Positions 1 through 6,900 of a stretch of DNA of 9,321 nucleotides are shown here, piece after piece. Origin of the DNA: an uncultured Flavobacterium sp. (GTDB lineage: Bacteria > Bacteroidota > Bacteroidia > Flavobacteriales > Flavobacteriaceae); contig CAMLKV010000064.1 of assembly GCA_946480635.1 (NCBI GenBank), forward strand, positions 1 through 9,321, written 5' to 3'. The notes under the pieces are model-generated. The model was not told the DNA's origin and did no database searches. It worked only from the letters and a program-made list of their open reading frames with translations. The position numbers and the translations under genes were made by a program. Position 1 is the stretch's first letter; each line of letters starts with the position of its first letter.

Positions 1-1046
1 TATATGTGACCTCAGGCCACTATGCCAAATACGGAGCAGACAGTTTCCAGCCGATTCATACACCGGCAGAAGGAGAAGAGTTTTTATTGAAACCGATGAA
101 CTGTCCGCACCACTGTGAAATTTATAATGCAAGACCATGGTCGTATAAAGATTTACCAAAACGTTATGCTGAATTTGGAACAGTATACAGATATGAGCAA
201 TCAGGAGAATTACACGGTTTGACACGTGTAAGAGGGTTTACTCAGGATGACGCACACTTATTTTGTACGCCTGACCAATTAGACCAAGAGTTCAAAAATG
301 TAATTGACTTAGTATTATATGTATTTGGTTCATTAGGATTTGAAAACTTTACAGCACAGGTTTCTGTTCGTGATTTAAATAATCCTGATAAATATATTGG
401 TAGCGTTGAAAACTGGGAAAAAGCAGAAAATGCAATTATCAGTGCTGCGAAAGACAAAGGTTTGAATTATGTAATTGAAGCAGGTGAAGCAGCTTTCTAT
501 GGTCCAAAACTTGACTTCATGGTTAAAGATGCCTTAGGCAGAAGCTGGCAGTTAGGAACTATTCAGGTAGATTACAACTTACCAGAGCGTTTTGATTTGA
601 CTTATAAAGGAGCTGATAATGAATTACACCGTCCGGTTATGATTCACAGAGCCCCTTTTGGATCTATGGAGCGTTTTATCGCAATTCTATTAGAGCACAC
701 AGGCGGAAATTTCCCACTGTGGTTAATGCCAGAACAGGCTATAATCCTGTCTTTGAGCGAGAAATATGAAAATTATGCGAAAAAAGTTTCAGATTTGCTA
801 GAAAATCACGAAATTCGCGCCCTAATTGACAATAGAAACGAGACAATCGGAAAGAAAATCCGTGAAGCAGAAACGAAAAAATTCCCGTTCATGTTGATTG
901 TAGGGGAAGAAGAAGAGAAAAACGGTACGGTTTCTGTACGTCGTCACGGTCAAGAAGGAAAAGGAAATATTACAATAAAAATAGATGAGTTTGTTGCTCT
1001 TGTAAATGAAGAAGTTAGCAAATCATTAAAGACATTTGAAGTTTAA
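1..1046 (+). CDS. thrS: Threonyl-tRNA synthetase, C-terminal part (5' end outside window)
   Basis: This enzyme charges tRNA-Thr with threonine in the cytoplasm. The gene is cut by the left window edge. The frame continues upstream of position 6, where a GTG encodes an internal valine ([12 protein letters not shown]) and is not a start. The roughly 347 visible residues cover the class II catalytic core and the anticodon-binding domain. Numbering from the GTG at 6, the zinc ligands are C33 (MNCPHHC), H84 (TQDDAHLFC) and H214 ([12 protein letters not shown]). The C33-to-H84 spacing equals that between C334 and H385 in E. coli ThrRS. Motif 2 is around RYEQSGEL and GLTRVRGF, and motif 3 is the GSMERF segment. 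The anticodon-binding domain begins near LWLMPEQ (about residue 239) and runs to the end. The stop is TAA at 1044-1046. infC follows within 7-16 nt, so the two are probably cotranscribed. The N-terminal TGS and editing domains lie outside the window. Confidence 0.97.
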   Translation, partial: YVTSGHYAKYGADSFQPIHTPAEGEEFLLKPMNCPHHCEIYNARPWSYKDLPKRYAEFGTVYRYEQSGELHGLTRVRGFTQDDAHLFCTPDQLDQEFKNVIDLVLYVFGSLGFENFTAQVSVRDLNNPDKYIGSVENWEKAENAIISAAKDKGLNYVIEAGEAAFYGPKLDFMVKDALGRSWQLGTIQVDYNLPERFDLTYKGADNELHRPVMIHRAPFGSMERFIAILLEHTGGNFPLWLMPEQAIILSLSEKYENYAKKVSDLLENHEIRALIDNRNETIGKKIREAETKKFPFMLIVGEEEEKNGTVSVRRHGQEGKGNITIKIDEFVALVNEEVSKSLKTFEV

Positions 1047-1062
1047 CTAAAAAATTAAGGTT

Positions 1063-1617
1063 ATCGCAATCAGAAACAACAGAGGATTTCAACCTCGCGT
1101 AGAAAAAAAAGACGCACACAGAATTAACAACAACATTCGTGTGCCAGAAGTACGTCTTGTAGGAGAAAATGTAGAACCAGGAGTTTATAAAATTTCTGAA
1201 GCATTACGATTAGCAGACGAATTTGAATTGGATTTAGTAGAGATTTCTCCAAACGCTGAACCACCAGTTTGTAAAATCATGGACTATAAAAAGTTCCTTT
1301 ACGAACAAAAGCGCAGAGAAAAAGAGCTAAAAGCAAAGTCTACACAAATTACTATTAAAGAAATTCGTTTTGGTCCTCAAACCGATGAGCACGATTACGA
1401 ATTCAAAAAGAAGAATGCTGAGAAATTCTTAAAAGATGGAGCTAAATTAAAAGCTTTCGTATTCTTTAAAGGACGTTCAATCATTTATAAAGAACAAGGA
1501 CAAATCTTATTATTAAGATTAGCCCAAGATTTAGAAGAAGTAGGTAAAGTAGAAGCTATGCCTGTTCTTGAGGGTAAGAGAATGATTATGTTCATTACTC
1601 CGAAAAAGAAAAAATAG
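1063..1617 (+). CDS. infC: Translation initiation factor IF-3, non-canonical start codon
   Basis: IF-3 binds the 30S subunit, prevents premature 50S joining and rejects wrong start codons. The protein shows the IF3-N domain ([20 protein letters not shown], then [18 protein letters not shown]), a basic linker ([15 protein letters not shown]), and the IF3-C domain ([26 protein letters not shown] and onward), ending in a lysine-rich tail. The only conventional start, GTG at 1141, would cut off the conserved beginning of IF3-N. The frame is open upstream to an in-frame TAA at 1048-1050 and contains no ATG, GTG, TTG or CTG before 1141. The start must therefore be ATC at 1063 (giving [12 protein letters not shown] and 184 aa, the usual family length) or ATT at 1054 (three residues longer). 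I prefer ATC because the resulting N-terminus fits the family. E. coli infC starts with AUU and is autoregulated through it, so similar control is plausible. It lies 16 nt after thrS. Confidence 0.93.
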   Translation: MAIRNNRGFQPRVEKKDAHRINNNIRVPEVRLVGENVEPGVYKISEALRLADEFELDLVEISPNAEPPVCKIMDYKKFLYEQKRREKELKAKSTQITIKEIRFGPQTDEHDYEFKKKNAEKFLKDGAKLKAFVFFKGRSIIYKEQGQILLLRLAQDLEEVGKVEAMPVLEGKRMIMFITPKKKK

Positions 1618-1620
1618 TTA

Positions 1621-1674
1621 TTAGGCATTAGGCATTAGGCATTAGAAAACTATTGGCTATTGGCTATTGGCTAG
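1621..1674 (+). repeat. Two adjacent three-copy heptamer tandem repeats
   Basis: In the 104-nt infC-rpmI gap, TTAGGCA is repeated three times (1621-1641, plus a partial TTAG), followed by AAAAC and then TATTGGC repeated three times (1651-1671, plus TAG). Both units are 7 bp and share TTGGC/TAGGC-like cores, as if one were a permuted derivative of the other. The arrays lie between the infC stop and the rpmI start. In RNA they are AU-rich and I see no strong fold. No function can be assigned. They could be slippage-prone spacer or copies of a genome-wide short tandem repeat. Confidence 0.85.
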
Positions 1675-1721
1675 TTACTCAAAAAAAGTAAGTAAGTTGA
1701 ATTAAATAAATTTGGGAAATT

Positions 1722-1919
1722 ATGCCTAAAATGAAAACTAAATCTAGTGCTAAGAAACGTTTTAAAGTTACTGGCTCTGGAAAAATTAAAAGAAAACACG
1801 CTTTTAAAAGTCACATTTTGACTAAAAAGTCTAAGAAACGTAAATTAGCGTTAACTCACTCTGCATTGGTTCACCAATCAGATGAGAAGAGTGTTAAAGA
1901 ACAATTAAGACTAATCTAA
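1722..1919 (+). CDS. rpmI: 50S ribosomal protein L35
   Basis: This is a structural protein of the large ribosomal subunit. The 65 residues match the whole family: the start [24 protein letters not shown], the basic middle ([20 protein letters not shown]), and a C-terminal VKEQLRLI. Nearly a third of the residues are Lys or Arg, as expected for an rRNA-binding protein. The start ATG at 1722 gives the usual length. The leader GGGAAATT has no clear Shine-Dalgarno sequence, which is normal for Bacteroidota. It sits between infC and rplT in the widely conserved infC-rpmI-rplT order. The spacing is unusually loose (104 nt before and 111 nt after), and both gaps hold repeats or structure. Confidence 0.98.
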   Translation: MPKMKTKSSAKKRFKVTGSGKIKRKHAFKSHILTKKSKKRKLALTHSALVHQSDEKSVKEQLRLI

Positions 1920-1926
1920 TTTAGAT

Positions 1927-1987
1927 ACTCTTAAAAATTCTTTGGTTAAAACAATTTAATAACCCTGGGGTGGGCTTTTTTAAGAGT
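1927..1987 (+). promoter_or_regulatory. Long inverted repeat with nested hairpin in the rplT leader
   Basis: The 111-nt rpmI-rplT gap contains a perfect 11-bp inverted repeat, ACTCTTAAAAA at 1927-1937 and TTTTTAAGAGT at 1977-1987. Inside it, GGTTA (1944-1948) can pair with TAACC (1960-1964), giving a stem within a stem, followed by a G-rich CTGGGGTGGGC and six Ts. The ATG of rplT lies 43 nt further on. L20 is known to repress its own operon by binding a leader RNA in E. coli and Bacillus. This could be a Bacteroidota counterpart or an attenuator/processing site, but I cannot identify an L20-binding mimic. The structure is seen; its role is inferred. Confidence 0.5.
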
Positions 1988-2030
1988 CTGATAAAGTTCG
2001 GAACGCCTTACTTCAAAAAAAAGAAAAATT

Positions 2031-2375
2031 ATGCCAAGATCAGTAAATTCAGTTGCTAAAAGAGCAAGAAGAAAAAAGATAATGAAGCAAGCCAAAGGTT
2101 TCTTTGGTCGTAGAAAAAACGTTTGGACAGTTGCTAAGAACGCGGTTGAAAAAGCAATGCAATATGCTTACAGAGACCGTAAAGCTAAAAAGAGAAACTT
2201 CCGTGCTTTATGGATTCAACGTATTAACGCTGGAGCTCGTTTAGAGGGTATGTCTTACTCTCAATTCATCGGTAAATTAAAAGCTAACAACATCGAGTTA
2301 AATCGTAAAGTATTAGCTGATTTAGCTATGAATCACCCAGAAGCTTTCAAAGCTATTCTTAACAAAGTAAAATAA
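2031..2375 (+). CDS. rplT: 50S ribosomal protein L20
   Basis: L20 binds 23S rRNA early in 50S assembly and in several bacteria also represses its own operon. The 114 residues match the family over the full length: an extended basic N-terminus ([32 protein letters not shown]), then the helical RNA-binding part ([25 protein letters not shown]), and the globular end ([35 protein letters not shown]). The ATG at 2031 is fixed by the conserved MPRS start. It is the last gene of the cluster. A strong hairpin terminator follows 35 nt after the stop, and its own leader carries the inverted repeat at 1927-1987. Confidence 0.98.
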   Translation: MPRSVNSVAKRARRKKIMKQAKGFFGRRKNVWTVAKNAVEKAMQYAYRDRKAKKRNFRALWIQRINAGARLEGMSYSQFIGKLKANNIELNRKVLADLAMNHPEAFKAILNKVK

Positions 2376-2410
2376 TAAACGTTTAACAATATATTTAACT
2401 TACTTATTTT

Positions 2411-2442
2411 AAAAATCCTGCTCGCAAGAGTGGGATTTTTTT
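2411..2442 (+). terminator. Intrinsic terminator after rplT, probably bidirectional
   Basis: A 13-bp stem pairs 2411-2423 with 2428-2440, closed by a GCAA (GNRA) tetraloop at 2424-2427. Eleven pairs are Watson-Crick and two are G-U, and the 3' arm runs into seven Ts (2436-2442). On the opposite strand the same hairpin ends in five Ts, so it could also stop transcripts arriving from the convergent glsA, whose stop codon is at 2490. It lies between two converging units, as expected for a shared terminator. Confidence 0.9.
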
Positions 2443-2489
2443 ATGGAATAAATTTTCTTTAGAAAAAAGTAATGGTAATTTTTAATTTA

Positions 2490-3398
2490 CTAAAAAATAG
2501 ACATTCCAGTTTTTGTTGTTAATTGCTCCAAAGCATACATTCCTAGTTCAGAATTTCCGTTAGAATTTAATCTTGGACTCCAAGTTGAAACGATGAATTT
2601 TTTTGGTAACATGGCAACAATTCCTCCGCCCACCCCACTTTTTCCTGGCAAACCAACGCGGTAGGTAAACTCACCAGATTCATCATAAAAACCGCAAGTT
2701 TGCATCAAAGCATTCATTCGTTTTATCTGACTTTGATTCAAAATTTCTTTTCCATTTAATGCCATTCCTTCATTGGCAAAAAAATAAAAAACTTTATTCA
2801 ATTCTGAACATGACATGGAAATCGAGCATTGATGAAAATAAAAATCTAAAACTTCATCAACATCATTCTTAATATTCCCGAATGACTTTAAAAAATTTGC
2901 TAAGGCAATATTTCTAAACCCAGTTGCTGCTTCAGATTTTGCCACAGCAAAATCATAATTTAAAGTATTTATTCCAGAAGATTCTTTTAAAAATGTAATA
3001 AAATCTTCTTTTGGATTTTTTAAATGTGACACTAAAATATCTGCAATAACCAGAGCACCAGCATTTATAAATGGATTTCTAGGAATTCCTTTTTCATATT
3101 CTAATTGCACTAAAGAGTTAAAAGGATTTCCAGAGGGTTCTACTCCTACTCTTTCCCAAATTTTTTCACCCAACAATGTAAAAGCCAATGCTAATGTTAA
3201 AGGTTTTGAAATGGATTGTATTGAGAATCTTTCGTTTGAATCACCAACATTGATTTCATCCCCACCAATAGTAAGCAAACTTATCCCTAATTTATCAGGA
3301 TTAATGCTGGCTAATTCTGGAATATAAGTCGCAATTTCACCAACTTTAGGTTGTAGCTTTGATTCTTTATAAATCTCTTGAAGAACTTTTCCAAACAT
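2490..3398 (-). CDS. glsA: Glutaminase (serine-type, beta-lactamase fold)
   Basis: The enzyme hydrolyses L-glutamine to glutamate and ammonia in the cytoplasm. Family signatures are clear: the catalytic SxxK (QSISK; S62 and K65 counted from the ATG), EPSGNPFNS near 88-95, the RNPFINAGALV block near 108-117, YFHQCS near 188-192, and the KSGVGGGI block near 253-260, which supplies the Lys-Ser-Gly of the beta-lactamase-like site. The length of 302 residues is normal. I start at the ATG at 3398; a TTG codon directly upstream would add only one residue and is less likely. The start lies 4 nt after the stop of the exported amidotransferase-like gene, so translation is probably coupled. No signal peptide is present. 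The stop is TAG. The neighbour hints at a shared role in glutamine or amide handling, but this is inferred from position. Confidence 0.95.
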   Translation of the reverse strand: MFGKVLQEIYKESKLQPKVGEIATYIPELASINPDKLGISLLTIGGDEINVGDSNERFSIQSISKPLTLALAFTLLGEKIWERVGVEPSGNPFNSLVQLEYEKGIPRNPFINAGALVIADILVSHLKNPKEDFITFLKESSGINTLNYDFAVAKSEAATGFRNIALANFLKSFGNIKNDVDEVLDFYFHQCSISMSCSELNKVFYFFANEGMALNGKEILNQSQIKRMNALMQTCGFYDESGEFTYRVGLPGKSGVGGGIVAMLPKKFIVSTWSPRLNSNGNSELGMYALEQLTTKTGMSIF

Positions 3399-3402
3399 CA
3401 AT

Positions 3403-4668
3403 TTAAGTTTTTTGGTGTTTTTTCTTAGCTGCTGGAAATAAAATGTTATTAAGTATCAATCTATATCCTGGAGAATTAGGATGTAAATCTAAAACAGTAG
3501 GTTCATCACCAACCTTGTGCTGATAATCTTCAGGATCATGTCCGCCATAAAAAGTAAAAAATCCTTTCCCTTTTTGAGAATGAATATATCTTGCTTCACC
3601 ATTAACTTGACATTCACCCATTACCAAAACATTAGATTTTATAAGGTCTCTATCAAAAGCCGTACTTTGCCCCATGAATCCTTTTACCAACTGTGTATGA
3701 TTTTGACAAAGCATACTTGGTATTACATCCCATTTTGCAGAAAATTCCATTAATGTGAAATAATCTTTCTCAAAAGGAACTGTTCTTTTCTCTGTCATAT
3801 CAATATTTGAAAACTCATACTTTTCTGGTCTTCTTTCTAAAATGAAATCTTTAAAAGCAAAAGTTCTTGTATAATCAATTCTAGATTGATAGTTTGCTTC
3901 GCTTCCATCACCATCAAACATTGTTTCACAGATATCAACTCCATCAGCAGACAAAGCAATATCGAAGCTATCTGTTGCAGAACACATCGCAAACATGAAA
4001 CCTCCACCTATTACAAAATCTCTTATTTTTTTTGCAACTGCTAATTTTTCTTGAGATACTTTATTATAGCCTAATTTTTGTGCTAAGTTTTCAGCATCTT
4101 TTTTCTGTTCGATATACCAAGGCATATTTCTATAAACACCATAAAATTTACCATACTGACCCGTAAAGTCTTCGTGATGTAAATGCAACCAATCGTAAAG
4201 TAATAATTGATCACTTAAAACCTCTTCATCATAAATTTCTTTATATGGAATTTCTGCATATGTTAAAACCAAAGTTACTGCATCGTCCCAAGGTTGTTTC
4301 CCTTTTGGTGTATATACCGCTACTTTAGGTGCTTTTTCTAAAATAACGGTTTCCATGTTTTGCGAGGGGCTGGCTATTTCGGCAAGGATCTGATTTGCTT
4401 CTGCATCAGATAAAACTTCAAAAGATACACCTCGTATTTGACATTCTTTTCTTATTTCAGAAACATCTGGGAGTAAAAAAGAACCTCCACGATAGTTAAG
4501 AAGCCAACTTGCTTTATATTGTTTTTCAAGAGTCCAATATGTTATTCCATATGCCTTTAAATGATTCTTTTGCGAAGTTTCATCCATTGGCAATAAAATA
4601 TAATTAGCTTTTGTTGCCAAAGAGCTTATTAAGAAAAAAAACAGTAGGTATTTAAATCTCATCTTCAT
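3403..4668 (-). CDS. Exported class I glutamine-amidotransferase-like protein (database label 'asparagine synthetase B')
   Basis: The function is not known. An N-terminal signal peptide is visible (positive KMRFK, then hydrophobic YLLFFFLISSLA, likely cleavage after TKA near residue 21), so the mature protein of about 400 aa should be periplasmic or surface-exposed. From about residue 116 a Rossmann-like fold begins (VAVYTPKGKQPWDDAVTLVL). GGGFMFAMCSATDSF (about 222-236, C229) looks like the nucleophile elbow of class I amidotransferase/ThuA-like proteins. FYGGHDPEDYQHK (about 374-385) and NSPGYRLILNNILFPAAK near the end complete a conserved core. I recall relatives being named 'asparagine synthetase B', but neither an N-terminal catalytic Cys nor an SGGxDS ATP-pyrophosphatase loop is present, so that name is not supported. 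I start at the ATG at 4668; the ATG at 4662 is equally possible, and a TTG at 4683 overlaps a promoter-like element. glsA follows 4 nt later. Confidence 0.75.
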   Translation of the reverse strand: MKMRFKYLLFFFLISSLATKANYILLPMDETSQKNHLKAYGITYWTLEKQYKASWLLNYRGGSFLLPDVSEIRKECQIRGVSFEVLSDAEANQILAEIASPSQNMETVILEKAPKVAVYTPKGKQPWDDAVTLVLTYAEIPYKEIYDEEVLSDQLLLYDWLHLHHEDFTGQYGKFYGVYRNMPWYIEQKKDAENLAQKLGYNKVSQEKLAVAKKIRDFVIGGGFMFAMCSATDSFDIALSADGVDICETMFDGDGSEANYQSRIDYTRTFAFKDFILERRPEKYEFSNIDMTEKRTVPFEKDYFTLMEFSAKWDVIPSMLCQNHTQLVKGFMGQSTAFDRDLIKSNVLVMGECQVNGEARYIHSQKGKGFFTFYGGHDPEDYQHKVGDEPTVLDLHPNSPGYRLILNNILFPAAKKKHQKT

Positions 4669-4680
4669 TTTATTTCTATC

Positions 4681-4688
4681 CAAATATA
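4681..4688 (-). promoter_or_regulatory. Possible -7 promoter element upstream of the amidotransferase-like/glsA unit
   Basis: Read on the minus strand, the bases are TATATTTG, an exact match to the Bacteroidota -7 consensus TAnnTTTG. It lies 13-19 nt upstream of the two candidate ATGs of the exported protein gene, within the 97-nt gap after the response-regulator gene. No matching TTG-type -33 element is found at the expected distance, and the implied leader would be short, so this is tentative. Confidence 0.35.
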
Positions 4689-4784
4689 AACAGTTATTTT
4701 GTATAAAAATGTTATTGGATTACTAAAAAAGGAATTCTGAAAATGAGCAAATTTGATTTTATGTACAAGAATATTAAAGCTTCT

Positions 4785-5465
4785 TTATAAAGCTAAATCA
4801 TCAACAGTTATCATTTTATTCTGAATTGCATAAACCACCAGTCCGGCAACATTTTTCGATTCAGTTTTTAACAATAGATTATTTCTATGCCCTTCAACTG
4901 TTCTTGGGCTTATGAAAAGCTTTTCAGCAATTTCATGAGTATTCATTTGCTTGCAAATTAACACCAAAACTTCTTTTTCTCTATTTGTAAGATAGTCTTC
5001 ATCAAACTGACTTTTATTTTGTCTTGTTAAGTTAGTCGCTATTCCTTCCTGAATTATTTTTAAAACCTGATCATTATAATAAACACCTTTTTCATAAACT
5101 TCGTTTATGGTTTTAATCATATCTGATGGTGTTGTGTTTTTAACCAAATAGGAAGCAGCCCCAATATTTATCATGTTGGCAATAAAAGATTTGGAATCAT
5201 AACTTGTCAAAGCAATTATTTTAACATCTGGAAATTCTTCAATTATTATTCTTGTTGTTTCTACACCATTTAATAATGGCATCTTCAAATCCATCATTAT
5301 GATATCTGGATGAATTGTACTTTCTCGTAAAAAAGATACAAGTTCCTTACCATTAGAAACCTCGAATATTATCTCAAAGTTTTCTTCTCTTTCTAGCAAA
5401 AATGAAATACCCTTTCTAAACAAGACTTCATCATCAGCTAGAATAATTTTAATTTTATTTTTCAT
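4785..5465 (-). CDS. Two-component response regulator, NarL/FixJ (LuxR) type
   Basis: This is a cytoplasmic DNA-binding regulator of 226 aa, phosphorylated by a histidine kinase. The receiver domain occupies about residues 5-125 with the acidic pair D11/D12, the phosphoacceptor D59 (MMDLKMP), the switch residue T87 (ALTS) and the conserved K109 (YLVKN). A linker follows, then a LuxR-type helix-turn-helix at about 158-218 (LTNREKEVLVLICKQMNTHEIAEKLFIS, then the recognition helix PRTVEGHRNNLLLKT). All catalytic residues are intact. The ATG at 5465 lies 1 nt after the stop of the upstream kinase gene, so the two form a cognate pair translated together. It is the last gene of the signalling cluster. 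Its target genes are not visible from sequence. Autoregulation or control of the divergent collar genes is possible but unproven. Confidence 0.95.
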   Translation of the reverse strand: MKNKIKIILADDEVLFRKGISFLLEREENFEIIFEVSNGKELVSFLRESTIHPDIIMMDLKMPLLNGVETTRIIIEEFPDVKIIALTSYDSKSFIANMINIGAASYLVKNTTPSDMIKTINEVYEKGVYYNDQVLKIIQEGIATNLTRQNKSQFDEDYLTNREKEVLVLICKQMNTHEIAEKLFISPRTVEGHRNNLLLKTESKNVAGLVVYAIQNKMITVDDLAL

Positions 5466-5466
5466 C

Positions 5467-6258
5467 TTAAAAATTAAAAACTACCTGTGTTCCTTTGTCA
5501 ATCTCAGAATGTATATTTATATCCCCGCCAAGAAAACTAACACGACTTTCTATATTTTTCATACCTAACCCTTTTTGATTTTCTGTTTTTTTCAAATCAA
5601 AACCTTTTCCATTATCAGAAAACATACAATACACAAAGCCATTTTTTTCTTCAAACGAAAGAGTAATCTTAGTTGACTTACCGTGTTTTATTGAATTATT
5701 AAATAATTCTTGAATAATTCTAAACACGTGTAAATGCTTAAAAATATCAGCTTCATCAAAGTGAACATTATTTTTATATTCAATCTCGATAGATTTAGCA
5801 CTATTAATTTCGAAACATAATTCTTCAATTCCAGCGTGTAACCCAAATTTTTCAAGAACTGGCGGCAACAAATCATGGGCTATTCTTCTTGAACTATCCA
5901 ATGCTTTAGTAGTAAGATTTATAATGTTTGTAGAAATTTCTTCAATTTCAGTTTTAGAAAGATCTTTTGCTGTTAATAAGTGACTGTTAAGAGATACTAT
6001 ATTTAGCTTTGAACTAATGGCATCATGTAAATCTTGAGCGATTCGTTTTCTCTCTTCTTCTTGAGTAACTAAAATAGAATGGAGTAGTTCTTTTTGGTAA
6101 CTTATCTCCATATTTTTCTTTTCTATTTCCTTTTGAATAATTTTTTTTCGCGAAAAATAGAAAAACAAAACAAGTACCATTGCCATTAATAAGAAAGCAC
6201 TAAAAGTGTAAATTATAGCGGTTATAAGCTCGCTTTGTTCTATTGATGGACTATTCAT
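5467..6258 (-). CDS. Sensor histidine kinase, HisKA_3 (NarX/LytS-like) type, with one membrane segment
   Basis: This membrane-bound kinase should phosphorylate the adjacent LuxR-type regulator. Of 263 aa, residues 11-35 form a single TM helix, followed by a charged coiled-coil-like stretch (37-70), the dimerisation/phosphoacceptor domain with H78 in EEERKRIAQDLHDAIS, and an HATPase_c domain: N box FRIIQELFNNSIKHG (179-193), G1 DNGKG (215-219) and G2 GLGMKNI (230-236). Only about ten residues precede the TM helix and no PAS, HAMP, TPR or extracellular domain is present, so the protein has no obvious sensor of its own. Its ATG overlaps the stop of the upstream seven-TM gene by one base, which suggests that the seven-TM protein provides the input. 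The kinase motifs are clear; the signal is unknown. Confidence 0.93.
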   Translation of the reverse strand: MNSPSIEQSELITAIIYTFSAFLLMAMVLVLFFYFSRKKIIQKEIEKKNMEISYQKELLHSILVTQEEERKRIAQDLHDAISSKLNIVSLNSHLLTAKDLSKTEIEEISTNIINLTTKALDSSRRIAHDLLPPVLEKFGLHAGIEELCFEINSAKSIEIEYKNNVHFDEADIFKHLHVFRIIQELFNNSIKHGKSTKITLSFEEKNGFVYCMFSDNGKGFDLKKTENQKGLGMKNIESRVSFLGGDINIHSEIDKGTQVVFNF

Positions 6259-6887
6259 TATGCCTTGTTTTTATAAAAACTTACTTTGAATTCCAATAAT
6301 ATTAAAATTTGATAAAACACATATAAAATCGAGTTCAATATCCATGGAACGTCATTAAATTCAGGTTTCATTTTAGCTACTAGATTACCAACCAAAAAAA
6401 GTACAGTACTCCCAAAGAGATAAGTTAAAATTCCAAAATTTATATAATAGAACTCTTTTTTCTCATTTAATAAATTAAACAAATAAAAAGTAGCATAAAC
6501 AATTAATAAAAAGGAGGTTATAAAAATTTCAAATAAATTAAACTCAAAAAAAACACTAGGATTTAAGGCGTATTGAAATGCTAATACAGTCAAACAAAAT
6601 ATAAAACCAGTTTTAACAATTTTTCTTTGAAAAAGATTAAGTTGAAGATTTAGATAAAAAAAACTTAGTGATATGAACTGCAATATAAAATAAAAATGAG
6701 ATAGATATAAATTATTTAATCTTAAAAAATGTAAAACTTTAGAAATTATTTGTATCAGGCATATAGCCCACAAATAGCTTATGAAAGCTCTATAGGCTTT
6801 CCCTCTTTTGGAAAAGCCTATAGAAAAAAGCATAGTATTTAACAATAAGAATAAATACCCTAAATCTGCAATAATTTCTAAAATCAT
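6258..6887 (-). CDS. Predicted seven-transmembrane protein, putative sensor partner of the kinase
   Basis: I do not recognise a named family. The 209 residues form seven hydrophobic segments at about 3-25, 34-55, 61-83, 90-108, 115-140, 147-170 and 180-202. The loops are very short, and positively charged clusters (SKRGKAYR at 26-33, QRKIVK at 87-92, NEKKE at 141-145, FYKNK at the end) suggest those sides face the cytoplasm. There is no kinase, enzymatic or transporter motif. The gene overlaps the start of the one-TM kinase gene by one base, which fits a split sensor in which this protein perceives a membrane or lipophilic signal and the kinase transmits it. That is inferred from context. The coding sequence contains a strong RNA hairpin at codons 22-33, and a palindrome precedes its start. 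It could alternatively be a small transporter or lipid-binding membrane protein. Confidence 0.8.
   Translation of the reverse strand: MILEIIADLGYLFLLLNTMLFSIGFSKRGKAYRAFISYLWAICLIQIISKVLHFLRLNNLYLSHFYFILQFISLSFFYLNLQLNLFQRKIVKTGFIFCLTVLAFQYALNPSVFFEFNLFEIFITSFLLIVYATFYLFNLLNEKKEFYYINFGILTYLFGSTVLFLVGNLVAKMKPEFNDVPWILNSILYVFYQILILLEFKVSFYKNKA
6789..6824 (-). promoter_or_regulatory. Strong 15-bp RNA hairpin inside the seven-TM coding sequence
   Basis: The perfect 12-bp inverted repeat TCTATAGGCTTT (6789-6800) and AAAGCCTATAGA (6813-6824) extends inward by three more pairs in the sense (minus-strand) RNA, one of them a U-G wobble, leaving a six-base loop AAAAGA. The extra U-G pair is a C/A mismatch on the plus-strand transcript, so the long stem is specific to the mRNA. 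It covers exactly codons 22-33, nucleotides 64-99 of the gene, and encodes the loop between TM segments 1 and 2. The pairing is certain. A role in translation pausing, stability or processing is a guess. Confidence 0.6.
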
Positions 6888-6900
6888 TTATTTTTTGACA

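Noticed and set aside
242..457. Open frame on the minus strand inside thrS
   Set aside because: It is antisense to conserved ThrRS core sequence, has no family resemblance and no promoter. It is a shadow of the real gene.
1621..1674. CRISPR array or repeat-unit cluster
   Set aside because: The units are 7 bp and contiguous, without spacers, so they are simple tandem repeats.
1707..1714. TAAATTTG as a promoter for rpmI
   Set aside because: It matches TAnnTTTG but lies only 7 nt before the ATG and has no TTG element at the right distance. A leaderless start is unlikely within this operon.
3399..3401. TTG as start of glsA
   Set aside because: An ATG follows immediately in frame, and the TTG would add only one residue.
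3517..3753. Open frame on the plus strand inside the amidotransferase-like gene
   Set aside because: It is antisense to conserved coding sequence with a biased, low-complexity translation and no leader. It is a shadow.
3403..4668. Function as asparagine synthetase
   Set aside because: There is no N-terminal catalytic Cys, no SGGxDS ATP-pyrophosphatase loop, and a signal peptide is present. I treat the name as a legacy label.
4681..4683. TTG as start of the exported amidotransferase-like protein
   Set aside because: It coincides with the promoter-like TATATTTG and would put DRNK before a clean signal peptide. The ATGs at 4668 or 4662 fit better.
5688..5876. Second open frame on the minus strand within the kinase gene
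   Set aside because: It overlaps the HATPase domain in another frame and has no recognisable motif. It is a shadow.
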